Shown here: piece by piece, positions 24,151-34,645 of the stretch | Numbering within the stretch: position 1 is the first letter of the stretch | How the letters are laid out: each line of letters starts with the position of its first letter | Assembly: GCA_034440615.1 (NCBI GenBank) | Contig: JAOTOM010003941.1 | Coordinates: 62,001 to 126,000, forward strand | From: Ashinkailepas kermadecensis | Taxonomy: Eukaryota > Arthropoda > Thecostraca > Neolepadidae | Reading direction: 5' to 3' | Length of the DNA stretch: 64,000 nucleotides | Notes under the pieces: model-generated | What the model was told of the DNA's origin: nothing | Database searches by the model: none | What the model saw: the letters and a program-made list of their open reading frames with translations, nothing else | Made by a program: the position numbers and the translations under genes

Positions 24151-24204
24151 AGCGTGAACCGGTCAGAACGGCACGAGGGGACGGGAGAAAGGTTGTGGCT
24201 CAGT

Positions 24205-25012
24205 CTCAGACTGATCACATAAGTAGCAGGGTAGGCACCCCGTACTCGTCATATGAGCATTATAGTGGAAACCCCAAGGTGGTTATATAAGCAGCAGGCA
24301 TATGTGTAGGCTTCTGAAAATTACTGGTGTGTGGGGAGGGGGGGTCACAATACATGAAGGCAATGGGCGGGCTCCAATGTATTATGGCATACCACAAATG
24401 GTCCCACGTCAAAAAGTTTAAATTATTGGAAGAGGGCACAGCCAACATTGGAGGGAGTGGGGCAAGGCCCTCCCAAACGCATACAAAGCTACACCCCTGG
24501 CAGCAGGGTGGACACCCCAGACTGATCATGTGAATGACAGGGTGAACACCCCAGACTAGTTATGTGAGCAGCAGGGGGAGTAGGGGGGAGGGGCACCCCA
24601 GAATGGCTATATGAGTAGCATGGTGGGCACCCCAGACTAGTCATGTGAGCGGCAGGGTGAACACAGGGTGAACAGACTGGTCATGTGAGAAACAGGGGGC
24701 ACCCCAGACCAGCTATATGTGCAGCAGGGTGGTTACCCCAGACTGGTCATGTGAACGGCAGGGTGAACATTGTAGACCAGTCATGTGAGCGGTAGGGTGG
24801 ACACTGTAGACCAGTCATGTGAGCGGTAGGGTGGACACTGTAGACCAGTCATGTGAGCGGTAGGGTGGACACTGTAGACCAGCCATGTGAGCGGTAGGGT
24901 GGACACTGTAGACCAGCCATGTGAGCGGTAGGGTGGACACTGTAGACCAGCCATGTGAGCGGTAGGGTGGACACTGTAGACCAGTCATGTGACCGGTAGG
25001 GTGGTTGCTGTG
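24205..25012. repeat. Minisatellite, unit about 34 bp (GTCATGTGAGCGGTAGGGTG), split by a MITE
   Basis: Units of 'GACCAGTCATGTGAGCGGTA' plus 'GGGTGGACACTGTA' are degenerate on the left (from 24,205) and nearly perfect at 24,770-25,000. A 201-bp MITE interrupts the array at 24,299-24,499. Confidence 0.85.
24291..24507. mobile_element. hAT-like MITE (201 bp) with perfect 8-bp target-site duplication
   Basis: Bases 24299-24499 are flanked on both sides by GCAGCAGG (24291-24298 and 24500-24507), a sequence belonging to the minisatellite unit. The right end reverse-complemented starts CAGGGGTGTAGCTTTG and the left starts CATATGTGTAGGCTTC, imperfect inverted repeats. The 8-bp duplication and the CAGGGGTGTAG terminus are typical of hAT elements. 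It has no coding capacity. Confidence 0.72.
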
Positions 25013-25616
25013 GGACCGTGGCCGTCGGGTTTTACTCCGTCTGGTTCGTTAGCTAAATTGGTCGAATTGAGGCCAGGTCAGTTACCGTGCTGCGTATGGT
25101 GTATTTAGCGTTCTCGTGCAGTGATACCTATAGACGGGGTGGAAATTGATGCACTACGGTGTAATTCCCACCAGGAGCAAACGAAGGCAATATAGAGTTA
25201 AAAGCTGATGTAATAATTTTACATGGCTGATTTATTTTTATTTTTTGGATTATTGACCCTATCCAGATAATTTAGTACAAAACGGATATACCCATGGGAT
25301 AAACTACACAAGCTTACATCACCTAGCTGTAACAGCGGCCATCAGTCATTGGTGTCCCAACCAAGCTGGGCGGGGGGGGTCTCCCAAACTTCGTCAAACT
25401 TCGTGATATTTAACATCACGCCTATGGCTTGCATGGGAAGAATCGACCTAAAACTCTCTCGACCACAACACCCTCCATCCTATCGTACATCAGTGACGAC
25501 GCCGAAACGATCAGCGTTTGGTGACCACGCACCCACCAGCACTCGTTTGCCATGCGCGTGGTTCAGTGGGTGGCCGCCTGGTGGTGACGTGCGCACGTGC
25601 ACCCATGTGTTGTCAG
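25013..25616 (+). other. End of intron before PAN 4A
   Basis: Unique sequence with no recognised feature. It ends in the acceptor ATGTGTTGTCAG. Confidence 0.5.
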
Positions 25617-25746
25617 AGTGTTTCCGGCACACATCGCGCGACATGAGGATCCCCGAGACGCGCACCGACAACCGTCTGCGGGCCTCCAGCCTGGTCGCCT
25701 GTCAGGACGAGTGTAGACGCACCGGCTGCAACACTCTCAGCTACAA
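25617..25746 (+). CDS. PAN domain 4, A exon (Cys 1-4)
   Basis: After the acceptor: AG + CFRHTSRDMRIPETR. Cysteines are at codons 1, 28, 32 and 37 (CQDEC then GC), ending NTLSY + AA before GTGAGT. The preceding exon's last base makes the first codon Glu. This is the shortest A exon: the loop between Cys 3 and Cys 4 has only four residues. The splice donor and last exon bases recur in the array that follows. Confidence 0.85.
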
Positions 25747-26565
25747 GTGAGTGGGGGCACTGCTGGGCGGCGACACTGACACTCGGGCTGCAACACTCTC
25801 AGCTACAGGTGAGTGGGAACACTGACGCTCCGTCCATGCGACACTCTCAGCTACAAGTGAGTGGGTACACTGACGCTCCGTCCATGCAATACGCTCAGCT
25901 ACCAGTGAGTGGGGACATTGATGCTCCGTCCATGCAATACTCTCAGCTACCAGTGAGTGGGGACATTGATGCTCCGTCCATGCAATACTCTCAGCTACAA
26001 GACGCTGACACTCGGGACGCTGACACTCGGGCTGTAACACTCTCAGCTGCAAGTGAGTTGTGACGCTGACACTCGGGCTGTAACACTCTCAGCCACAAGT
26101 GAGCGGGGACACTGACACTCCGGCTTCAACACTTTCAGCCACAAGTGGGTGGGGACACTGGCGCTCTGGATGTGACACTCTCAGTTACAGATGAGTGGGG
26201 ACACTGGTACACACGGGTACACTGGTGACACTCAGTTACAGGTGAGTGGGGACACTGGTACTCGGGCTGACACTGGTACACACGGGTACACTGGTGACAC
26301 TCTCAGTTACAGGTGAGTGGGGACACTGGTACTCGGGCTGACACTAGTACACACGGGTACACTGGTGACACTCTCAGTTACAGGTGAGTGGGGACACTGG
26401 TACTCGGGCTGACACTGGTACACACGGGTACACTGGTGACACTCTCAGTTGCAGGTTAATGGGAACACTGACGCTCTGGTTGTGGCACACTCAATTACAG
26501 GTGAATGGGGACACTGGAGCTCTAGTTGTAGCACTCTCAGTTACAGGTTAGTGGGGATGCCGCTT
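25735..26565 (+). repeat. Minisatellite of the PAN 4A exon end plus donor
   Basis: The exon end ACACTCTCAGCTACAA|GTGAGTGG is repeated as ACACTCTCAGCTACAGGTGAG or AGTTACAGGTGAGTGGGGAC at least fifteen times with spacers of about 30-60 bases (ACACTGACGCTCCG, then CACACGGGTACACTGG in a higher-order unit of about 75 bp at 26,200-26,460). Each copy preserves a consensus donor. Confidence 0.88.
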
Positions 26566-27114
26566 GGCGGCGACACAAACGCTCAGCTGCGCTACTGCGG
26601 AGCGGAGCGGATGGCACATTGCATTTTGCCCGTGAGTGTTCTCTGCACATAATCAGGGTAGCCTAGTTGGTCACCACTGCTCACATGTCACGACTCTGGT
26701 ATCTGCTGGCACTCTTACATGAAAGCGTTGCCTACAATCTGTTTGTGGGCCATACAATGGCCTCCAGTGGTCATGCGAAGTCAGATAGACGGTGGTAGGT
26801 GGCTGTTTACAAGCATTGAATAAATGCGTCTTCGGAGTTGTTTGCATGCTGGAAAGCGGACTAGTTATCAGGTTAAACAACGTTCATTGCGAACACATGC
26901 TTCCAGCTGTTGCCTTTTACCTACGACTCAGTCTTGTGTGTTATTTGACAGACACGAATCTCGGCTATTTCTGAAATAATTCACAAACGTAACTCTGGGA
27001 ACTCTGGCCTACCGCTAAATACGTATCTACCGTCAGTCATATGTGAGGTATTCGACAAAGAAAGCAAGAGTCTGTGTGTTGTCTGTGTCTCGCTCAGGGA
27101 GCAGCTGTACCTTG
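26566..27114 (+). other. Unique intron sequence in PAN 4
   Basis: No repeat or coding motif recognised. Confidence 0.5.
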
Positions 27115-27278
27115 GCGACGTCACAGGTTGTCGTCGTTTGTGGCTGAAGCGGCCAACTGCCTTCTCTGAGTGGCGACCGACTAACCCCTTGATGATGTCA
27201 CAGATTATCGTCGTTTGTGGTTGAAGGGGCCAACTGCTTTCTGAGTGGCGACCGACTAACCCCTTGGTGACGTCGCAG
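27115..27278 (+). repeat. 75-77-bp repeat of the PAN 4B acceptor and exon start (2 units before the exon)
   Basis: The string TCGTCGTTTGTGG begins at 27131, 27208 and, in the exon, 27283. Each copy is preceded by GACGTCACAG, GATGTCACAG or GACGTCGCAG (a 3' splice site) and followed by AAGGGGCCAACTGC-like sequence. The real exon is the third unit. Confidence 0.85.
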
Positions 27279-27451
27279 GCTGTCGTCGTTTGTGGGTGAA
27301 GGGGCCAACTGCCGCATGAGTCGCGACCGACTGACCTCTCGCGACCTTATCCCGGACGTCGAGCACGACGCCTACCTGCGCCAGGACAGCCTCCGCTGTG
27401 ACGACGGACCAGAGCCTGGACCGGGCCCCACGCCGCCCGGCGGTGGCAACG
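27279..27451 (+). CDS. PAN domain 4, B exon (Cys 5-6)
   Basis: The acceptor GACGTCGCAG leaves G, completing Lys, then LSSFVGEGANCRMSRD with Cys 5 at codon 11, the acidic segment LIPDVEHDAYLRQD, and Cys 6 at codon 40 (LRCDDG). A Pro/Gly linker (PEPGPGPTPPGGGN) ends at the donor AACG|GTGAGA in phase 1, giving Asp with PAN 5A. It is the longest B exon. Two upstream copies of its acceptor lack the correct downstream frame (period 75-77), so only the last gives the PAN reading. Confidence 0.85.
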
Positions 27452-27850
27452 GTGAGATTCCGTCGGAGACTGCGTCGAGCTGCCATGGAACACCGCCACG
27501 GGTTACGGTGAAACTCTGCCCGTGTTACCGTAACTTTCCCTCGTTACGGTGAAGCTCTGCCCCGTGTTACGGTGACTTCCCTATATTACGGTGAAGCTCT
27601 GCCCCACGTTGCGGCGAGACTTGACTACATGTAACGTGGAGATTCTGCACCTCGTTAAGGTGAAGCTCTGCCCCGTGTTACGGTAACTTCCCCATGTTGC
27701 AGTGCCCAGGTTATGACGAGACTGTCAGTGTTACGATGAGACCCTGGCACCGGATTATAGCGAGACTCTGACACCAGGTTACGTTGGGTCTCTTTCCCTG
27801 GATTACTGTCAGATTCTGCCCGGGTTTACGGCGAGACTCTGGCCCCAGGC
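27452..27850 (+). repeat. Minisatellite carrying the PAN 4B donor (GTTACGGTGAAACTCTGCCC)
   Basis: From the real donor AACGGTGAGATTCCG onward, about fourteen degenerate units of GTTACGGTGAAACTCTGCCC or shorter (25-30 bp) follow. Many retain a GGTGAAG or GGCGAGA donor-like core. Similarity to the exon junction is limited to about 12 bases. Confidence 0.7.
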
Positions 27851-28299
27851 CAGTGTCAGGTTGGGTTTTTAAACTGCGCGGGCCAGCGTCGAGTTACGAT
27901 GTCATTTCGTGTAATGCCGGCAGTAGCTGTGTTGTGCTTTGTCCCTCTTCCTGTCAGCGGCCCGCACAGGTGCCTGCGAAGCGGGCCCACCGTAATTGAT
28001 GTGTGCGTGTTTTGCATGGCTTTTTATTGATGCCTAAAATATGGCCGGGCTGCCAGAAAGAAAGAGCTGCTTATCCAGACAAACTGAGCCTGAGCATTGT
28101 GGTCTAGCTCTATCATGGGTAGCTAGCAGAATAGATCTGCCGCATACATCCCGGAACATCCGCTGTGCAGCCAGTAGTATATTTGTCGGCGATAATGTCA
28201 GCCACGCAGGGAGCACCGTCGGACTTCTCAAACTCGATATCGTATGACGTGGTCAAGTTTTCTCCGATGGTAATCGCCCCAGGGACTATTCAAGAGTAC

Positions 28300-29120
28300 C
28301 AGACTAGCTTTGAGGAAAATTGACACAGGCGTTGAAATTAATAATAGGTTTGAGGTACTGCAAGAGAGGGAGAGTAATGCTGTTAGGGATGGAGGTAGGA
28401 ATGACCAGGTAGCTGAAGATAGAGAGAGTGAGGTTTTAGTTACAAGGGACTTGAGAGTTAGGTATATGGATCACACATTTTGTAGTAGGAACCCCAACAG
28501 ACGGACACGTGTTTGTTTCCCAGGTGCCCAGGTAAAGGATGTTGAGGATAAGTTAGAAGGAGTAATGAAGGGCAGTGGAGAGAGTATAATAGTAATTGTG
28601 CAGGTTGGTGTGAATGATGTAGGAAGAGCTAAAAGAGAGAAAACAATAAAAGAGTATAGGGCTTTGATAGGTAGGTTAGCAGAAGTAGGAAGAGAGGAGT
28701 GGTAACATCCATCCTCCCTATGGTAAATGCAAGTGTAGAATGGTACTGGAGGGCCATTGGGCTGAATGCCAGGGTGGCCAAGATTTGAAAGGAGCTTTGG
28801 GTGAGGTTCCTGGATTTGTGGGGGGGATTTTTGGGGATGACTTAAATGTTTGCATTAGATGGGTTACATCTGAGCAAGAGAAGAGTGGAATTGCCCAATA
28901 ATAGGTATGAGGAGGCTCTCAGTAGGAAGTAGGGAAACTAAGCAGGTCATGGGGGGGGGGATGCAGCTGACAAAGAGAGAAGTATTGCAAGCAAGGGAAG
29001 GAATAGTTTATCATGTTTTTATGTTAATGCCAGAAGTGTTAGGAACGAAATTGGGGAACTGCATGCATATATGTTGCCTGAAAAGTTAGATTTGGTATGT
29101 ATAACGGAGGCATGGGTTAA
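28300..29120 (+). mobile_element. CR1-like LINE, 5' part: ORF1 and start of endonuclease
   Basis: Left piece of a broken LINE. Bases 28,310-28,705 encode the front of an ORF1-type protein with a GDSL/SGNH-like esterase signature (IIVIVQVGVNDVG at about 28,590-28,625), as known from CR1 elements. A frame-shifted continuation holds a DGLHLS-like motif near 28,855-28,875. Bases 29,025-29,119 encode the beginning of the apurinic-type endonuclease, ending LDLVCITEAWVN, where the reading stops abruptly at TTAA and a MITE. Stops and frameshifts make it non-functional. Confidence 0.8.
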
Positions 29121-30041
29121 CACGCGCCCTGGAGGGCCTCTGAAAATTATGCGCACTGGAGGGGGCGGATTCCCCCCCCTAATATCTTGGCTCCTATTAA
29201 AGCTGGAAGCACGAAATTCGCAGGGTGGATGGGTACGGTAGAGAACTCTATTGTGTGCAGATTTCATGACCTTTGGTCAATATTTTCAAGGTCAAATGAG
29301 GTCACATTTGTCAAATTTTCTTGTTTTGCGTGGCTTGGCTTGTCATTGTTATGGATCGCTGTGATTGTGTTGAAATGCTCCAAAATGGGCATCAATGATG
29401 TATTAGATATTACGAATGATGCAATACAGATGCTAGACCCGACATTTGACCTCAGGTCACCTATATAGCAGCACTTTATCAGGTCAGTTACCTGTTCCAG
29501 TTACCGGAACCGGGCCGCCCGCCCGACTGCTCCGTCGGGCAGCTCGGCGCAATCGGCTTCGCGAAGAAAGGAGTGAAGTACATGAATACAGTATGGAAAC
29601 GCAATGACAAACAGTACAAACGACAAATAGTAGTGCATTTATGACAACATTCCAGTTGATCAAGTTTGGTTCCATTAACCTGTCATGAACTTGACCTGAC
29701 TTGACCTCGGTGATCTAACATGGCCTTGAAACTATATAGCATATCAATATACATCAAACAAGTCGCTAGTGTTTCCAAGAACACTTCCCTTTTGCGGATA
29801 TACGGGAAGCGCATCAGCGCCGATTTTTGTGGTCCGGCGCTGGGAATTTTGTTTTAATTTAGCGGCCTCTAACTTGAAACTTTCTCGGCCGATTTCCATT
29901 TTTCTTACGTTAAGCGACGCGCCGATCATTTCTAAGCAGGTACGCAGAAAATCGCGTATATCGATCGGTAAAATCTGCAGTTATATAGGACAAACCGGAG
30001 GGTGGGCGGATTTCGCCCCCTCCCTCCAGTGCGCGTGTTAA
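29117..30041 (-). mobile_element. TTAA-flanked MITE, copy 2, at the LINE inversion breakpoint
   Basis: 917-bp element (29121-30037) with TTAA at both edges, in reverse orientation relative to the copy at 9,929. It is highly similar over its whole length (the GCCCGACTGCTCCGTCGGGC palindrome near 29,525 and shared 'CTCCAGTGCGCGTGTTAA' end). It sits between the 5' part of the LINE and an inverted LINE middle segment. No transposase. Confidence 0.85.
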
Positions 30042-31512
30042 AAGGTTGTGCCTATCAAGATGAATCTAAACATTCTGTTTAACCAGATTTTCTAGTACCT
30101 TGCAAACTATTGAGGTCAAACTGACTGGCCTGTAGCTTCCTACACACTTCATACTTCCCTTTTTCAAAATTGGTACTACGTTTGCATTTCTCCAATCTTC
30201 AGGTACTTCAGAATATTCCATAGACCGCCTGAAAATGATACCATGGGGAACTGCTACAGCTTTAGCACACTCTACTAATATCCTAGCATATATATCATCT
30301 GGTCCAGAAGCTTTATTAGGTTTTATATTCTGCAACGGTTTTTCTACAGCTTCTGTACTTATTGTAAGATCCTCCAGCCTATCACCTGTCATGGCATAAC
30401 CTTCAGTTGTTTCTATTGTACCAGCATTATCTTTAATAAAGACTGATGAGAATTGCTTGCCTAGGGATTCCACAATATCGCAATCATCAACCACTATTTC
30501 CCCATCTACCTCCAGTGGCCCTGCACCACACTTTTTAGCCTTAAATTTGTAGAAGCTAAAGAATCTCGTAGCATTACCTGCTGAACATTCTCGAGCTAAT
30601 TGTAATTCAGTCAGTCTTTTAGATGCCCTAACACACCTCCTAACTTTATTCCTAGCTATTTTATATGATTCGAAGTTTACCTCAGAGTTAGCAGCTTTTA
30701 GTTTATTGAATGCCTATTCCTTTGACTCCAGTAAATGCTTTACTTCCCTGGTCAGCCATGAAGGGTGCTTGACCCTGGTTAATCTAATTTGGGTATTGGG
30801 AATGAACCTATCCTGACCTTGAAATAGTTTATCTTTTATCATTATCCACATTTCATAAGCATCTAAGCCCTTCAATAAGTCTCCAATGCATTCCATTCAG
30901 GAAGATTCTGAACTCATTGTAATTCCCTTTATCAAAATTTGGAATCAATGTTTTATTGGTTCCTACACTTCCAACATACAATGAGAAGAGTATAATGTTG
31001 TGATCACTATTACCAAAGGTCTCTCTTATGTTCACATTTTGTGCAAAATGTTTCTCATTAGTAAGCACAAGATCTAATATTTCATTTTCCCTTGTAGGTT
31101 CATGTGTTATTTGAAAGAATACATTTTCCTTAAAACAAGCCATGAAACTTCTTCCTGATTTGTTTAGACCTATAGTTTTGTTTCCCAATCCTGCTATGTT
31201 GAAATCTCCCAACAAAGCAGTTATATCCTGCACTCTCCTACTTATCTCTTCCTGCATCAACTTGTCAGTGTTTTCATTCTGGTCTGGAGGTCCATAGAAT
31301 GCCCCAATCCTAAATTTTGTTCCATTCTTCAGAAGGATATCTAACAACAAAGATTCTACTCCTTCACTATGTACACTATCCTCTATGGAATGACATTTCA
31401 TTACTTGCCTGACATGCATATACCTCCTCCTATCCTTGCCTTCCTTTGATAAGCATGCATGTTGTAGCCTGTCAATTCAAATTCTTGCAAGTTGTCTCCA
31501 AAAATGCTTTCA
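30042..31512 (-). mobile_element. CR1-like LINE, inverted middle segment (endonuclease to RT start)
   Basis: The minus strand from 31,512 leftwards continues the endonuclease from the piece that ends at 29,119: NESIFGDNLQEFELTGYN, then R-GGG, GAFYGPPDQN, LLGDFNI and SDHNIILF motifs (catalytic Asp and His regions). The linker (HPSWLTREVKHLL) and RT beginning follow, with KASGPDDI, VVPILKKGS, YRPVSLTS and LVKQNV-stop-IHLDRHNL at the 30,042 edge. Both edges coincide with TTAA. Several stops split the frame (for example at about 30,066 and 30,717). Confidence 0.88.
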
Positions 31513-33030
31513 TTAAGAGATACTCAACATGGATTTCGATCTCGAAAGTCTTGTTTAACTAGCCTATTGGAGTTCATGGAGTATGTTGCTAGATAAGTAG
31601 ACAATCAAAGCAGGATGGATGTTTTGTACTTGGACTTTAGCAAAGCTTTTGATAACGTTCCACATGGAAGGCTAATTCATCAACTACCGCAACATGGGAT
31701 TGTTGGACAAGTTCTAGATTGGATTGAAGCATGGTTGAGGGGAAGGAGACAAAGGGTAGTGTTAAATGGATGTAAATCTGATTGGAAGAATGTTCGGAGT
31801 GGAGTACCACAAGGCTCTGTTCTAGGGCCACTTCTCTTTATCATATTTGGGAATAATATTGAGGTAGGGCTGAGGAATAGAGTGTTCAAATTTCCTGATG
31901 ACATCCAGCTGGCAGGAGTGGCTAACAGTAGTGATCAATCTAGTGATATTCAACTAAATTTGGAGGACCTAAAAATGTGGGTTGATCAATGGCAGATGTC
32001 TTTCGACTATGATAAGTGTAAGGTTATGCATCTGAGTCTGGAGGTGAGACTTTCAGATATACAATGGGAGGGAGGGAACTGGATCTTATTGAACAGGAAA
32101 GAGACATAGGTGTGTTCGCTTCAAAAGACCTTAAAGCAGAAAAACAATCTCAGCTAGGAACAGGGCACTCAGAATGCTGGGACTCATTAATAGAAGTGTG
32201 AGATATAAGAGCAAGGAAGTCATGAAAAAAAACTGTACTTAGCATATGTGCGACACCACTTGGAATATTCTGTACAAGCATGGAGCCGCCACATAGAAAA
32301 AGATATAGACATGTTAGAAAGGGTGCAGCGCAAAGCCACCAGACTCCTCAGTGGAATAGGTAACTTAGAATATGGAGAAAGGCTTATGACATTAGATGGC
32401 ATTAGATATGTACTCACTCCAGTATAGGAGATTAAGGGGGGACATGATTGAAATGTGCAAAATTGTTAGAGGGCTAGATCAGGTCAATTTGAATGATGCT
32501 CTTCGGTTTAGAGCATCACATAGTGGTCATCAATTCAGGTTAGACAAGTTAAGGTGTAGGACAGTTAAGCGACAACAGGTCTTCAGTTAAAGGATTGTTG
32601 ATCAGTGGAATAGGCTGCCTGCTGATGTTGTGGTGAGTTCTTCATTGAATGTATTTAAAAGTAGGTTGGACAAATTTTTAGACAGGAAATCTTGTTTTTG
32701 AGTTCTAATTTGCGATGGATGGAGTCAGATCTATGCTAAGGAAGTGCGCACGGCACAGACCCCTTTAAGCAGGCATGGATGCGGTTTGAAAATTATTGGT
32801 AAGGCATTCAATCCACATGTGTTAAGAGGGATCAAGGGAATAGGGCTAGATAGCTAGGGTAGATAGGCATTGATAGGTGTGTGGGATGTTGATGGATGGT
32901 TTCTTTAGGATGTGGTGATGGTTGGGGTGGGTCTTTTTACCGGGCTTATGGTATCTTCCATTTACAGACTTAACTGGATGGGGCCTTGTGGCTCTTATTA
33001 AGTCTACACACTTTATGACTTTATGATTTT
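31513..33030 (+). mobile_element. CR1-like LINE, 3' part: RT core to 3' end
   Basis: Plus-strand continuation from TTAA: LRDTQHGFRSRKSCLT, then LYLDFSKAFDNVPH (motif A), RSGVPQGSVLGPLLFI (motif B), FPDD in place of the catalytic FADD (motif C, about 31,890-31,900), LEDLKMWVDQWQM, and after frameshifts the C-terminal region with NEYKSKEVMK-like and RRLRGDMIEM motifs up to about 32,700. A 3' UTR extends to the TTTATGACTTTATGA end at about 33,010-33,030. The Ala-to-Pro change in the catalytic loop and the frameshifts show it is dead. Confidence 0.85.
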
Positions 33031-33123
33031 AAGTACTGGATTTGAACCATGCCACTGACGATTCCAGTGTAGGCCTCGGTGGGTGTGACCATTCCAGGCC
33101 CAAGCCAGGTATGTTAGGCATGT

Positions 33124-33395
33124 GATGCTCCACTGCCCGACTCAGCGCCAGTTGTGGGTTGCTCCATTGTCCGACTCAGCGCCAGTTGTCTGTTGCTCCA
33201 CTGCCCGACTCAGCGCCAGTTGTGTGTTGCTCCACTGCCCGACTCAGCGCCAGTTGTGTGTTGCTCCATTGTCCGACTCAGCGCCAGTTGTGTGTTGCTC
33301 CACTGTCCGTCTCGGCGCCAGTTGTGTGTTGCTCCACTGCCCGACTCAGCGTCAGTTGCCGGTTGCTCTATTGCCCGACTCAGCGCCAGGTGCAC
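33124..33395. repeat. 34-bp minisatellite (GCTCCACTGCCCGACTCAGC), about 8 units
   Basis: Highly regular units in the intron before PAN 5A. Each contains 'CGACTCAG', but no clear match to a neighbouring exon junction was found. Confidence 0.9.
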
Positions 33396-33988
33396 CGGTA
33401 CGGGGTGCCGGACGAGCACGGGCAAATAGTAATAGTAAAACCGAATCTCCGTATGTGTCACTCATAGCCGCATTGCTGTGATTGTTCATGCAGCCACACG
33501 CCTTCAGGCGTGTGCACAGAGCTAGGTGTAAGGAATGCGATGCATTCGGAACATTTCATCACTGAAGGCAGACAATGGCGTCCTTCCTCTGTGCTGTGTT
33601 GCAACATGAAGCACTCTTTAAATCTACCCGCGACAGAAATTCCACCACAGACGCCTTTCTTTGAACAAATATTAATGAATACCGAGATCATAATTGGCAG
33701 CAATCGAAACAGAACGGGCACTTCTGAGTTTGGATGAAAAATCAAGAAGCGGGCTGCTGTAATAAAACAAAAACAGGGTTTGAAAAGCGTGACGGTCCGC
33801 CAAGGCGATCCAGGCCTGCTATCTCAGATGAACGTTTCTACCTTGCATATGGGAGTAGATTCGCTCGAATTTGGCTTTCACTCGTTATCACCATCCAATA
33901 CAATCTCTGGTTTGTGTAGCCCCGCCCCCACCCCCATCGCCCTACTCAGCCTCAGATACATTACCCCGCCGTATTTCATGGTCATCAG
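33396..33988 (+). other. End of intron before PAN 5A
   Basis: Unique sequence with no exon recognised. It ends in the acceptor CATGGTCATCAG. Confidence 0.5.
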
Positions 33989-34124
33989 ACGTGTGCTTCC
34001 GTTTGGTGGAGCGGGACATGCGGCACCGGGACCAATACGTGCAGGCTGCCGTCCAGGTCAGCACCCAGCTGCAGTGTGCTGACGAGTGCTCTCGTCTACG
34101 CCAGTGTCGCACCTTCAGCTTCAG
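33989..34124 (+). CDS. PAN domain 5, A exon (Cys 1-4)
   Basis: AC + VCFRLVERDMRHRDQYV. Cysteines are at codons 2, 29, 33 and 39 (CADEC, then QC), ending CRTFSF + AG at the donor GTGAGC. Phase 1 in, phase 2 out. The exon end and donor are tandemly repeated immediately downstream. Its partner B exon is about 8 kb away, the longest intron within a domain. Confidence 0.86.
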
Positions 34125-34645
34125 GTGAGCACGTCATGTCAGTGTCGCACCTTCAGCTTCAGATGAGCACTTCATGCCAGTGCGTACGTTCAGCTTCAGG
34201 TGAACAATTCATACCAGTGTCGCACCTTCAGCTTCAGGTGAGCACCTCATGTCAGTGTCGCACCTTCAGCTTCAAGTGAGTCTGTGTACTTGTGCTGACA
34301 GTGTCGCACCTTCAGCTTTAGATGAGCACTTCATGACGGTGTCGCACCTTCAGCTTCAGGTGAGCACTTTATGCCAGTGTGGCACCTTCAGCTTCAGATG
34401 AGCACTTCATGACAGTGTCGCACCTTCAGCTTCAGGTGAGCCTGTGTACTTGTGCTGGCAGTGTCGCACTTTCAGCTTCAGGTGAACCCCATGGCAGCAT
34501 CGCACCTTCAGCTTCAGGTGAGTACTTCATGACAGTGTCGCACCTTCAGCTTCAGGTGAGCCTGTGTACTTGTGCTGGCAGTGTCGCACCTTCAGCTTCA
34601 GGTGAGCTCCATGGCAGTGTCGCACCTTCAGCATCAGGTGAAACT
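34100..34645 (+). repeat. Minisatellite of the PAN 5A exon end plus donor (about 14 units)
   Basis: Units of CAGTGTCGCACCTTCAGCTT CAGGTGAGC plus a variable spacer (CACTTCATGA, CTGTGTACTTGTGCTGG, TCCATGG), 35-50 bp each. The first unit is the genuine exon end. Nearly every unit keeps TTCAG|GTGAGC or a one-base variant. Confidence 0.93.

Noticed and set aside
22275..24218. Long minus-strand frames rich in Ser-Pro-Leu-Arg-Cys-Arg and Tyr-Trp
   Set aside because: Antisense reading of the 37-bp array derived from PAN 3B.
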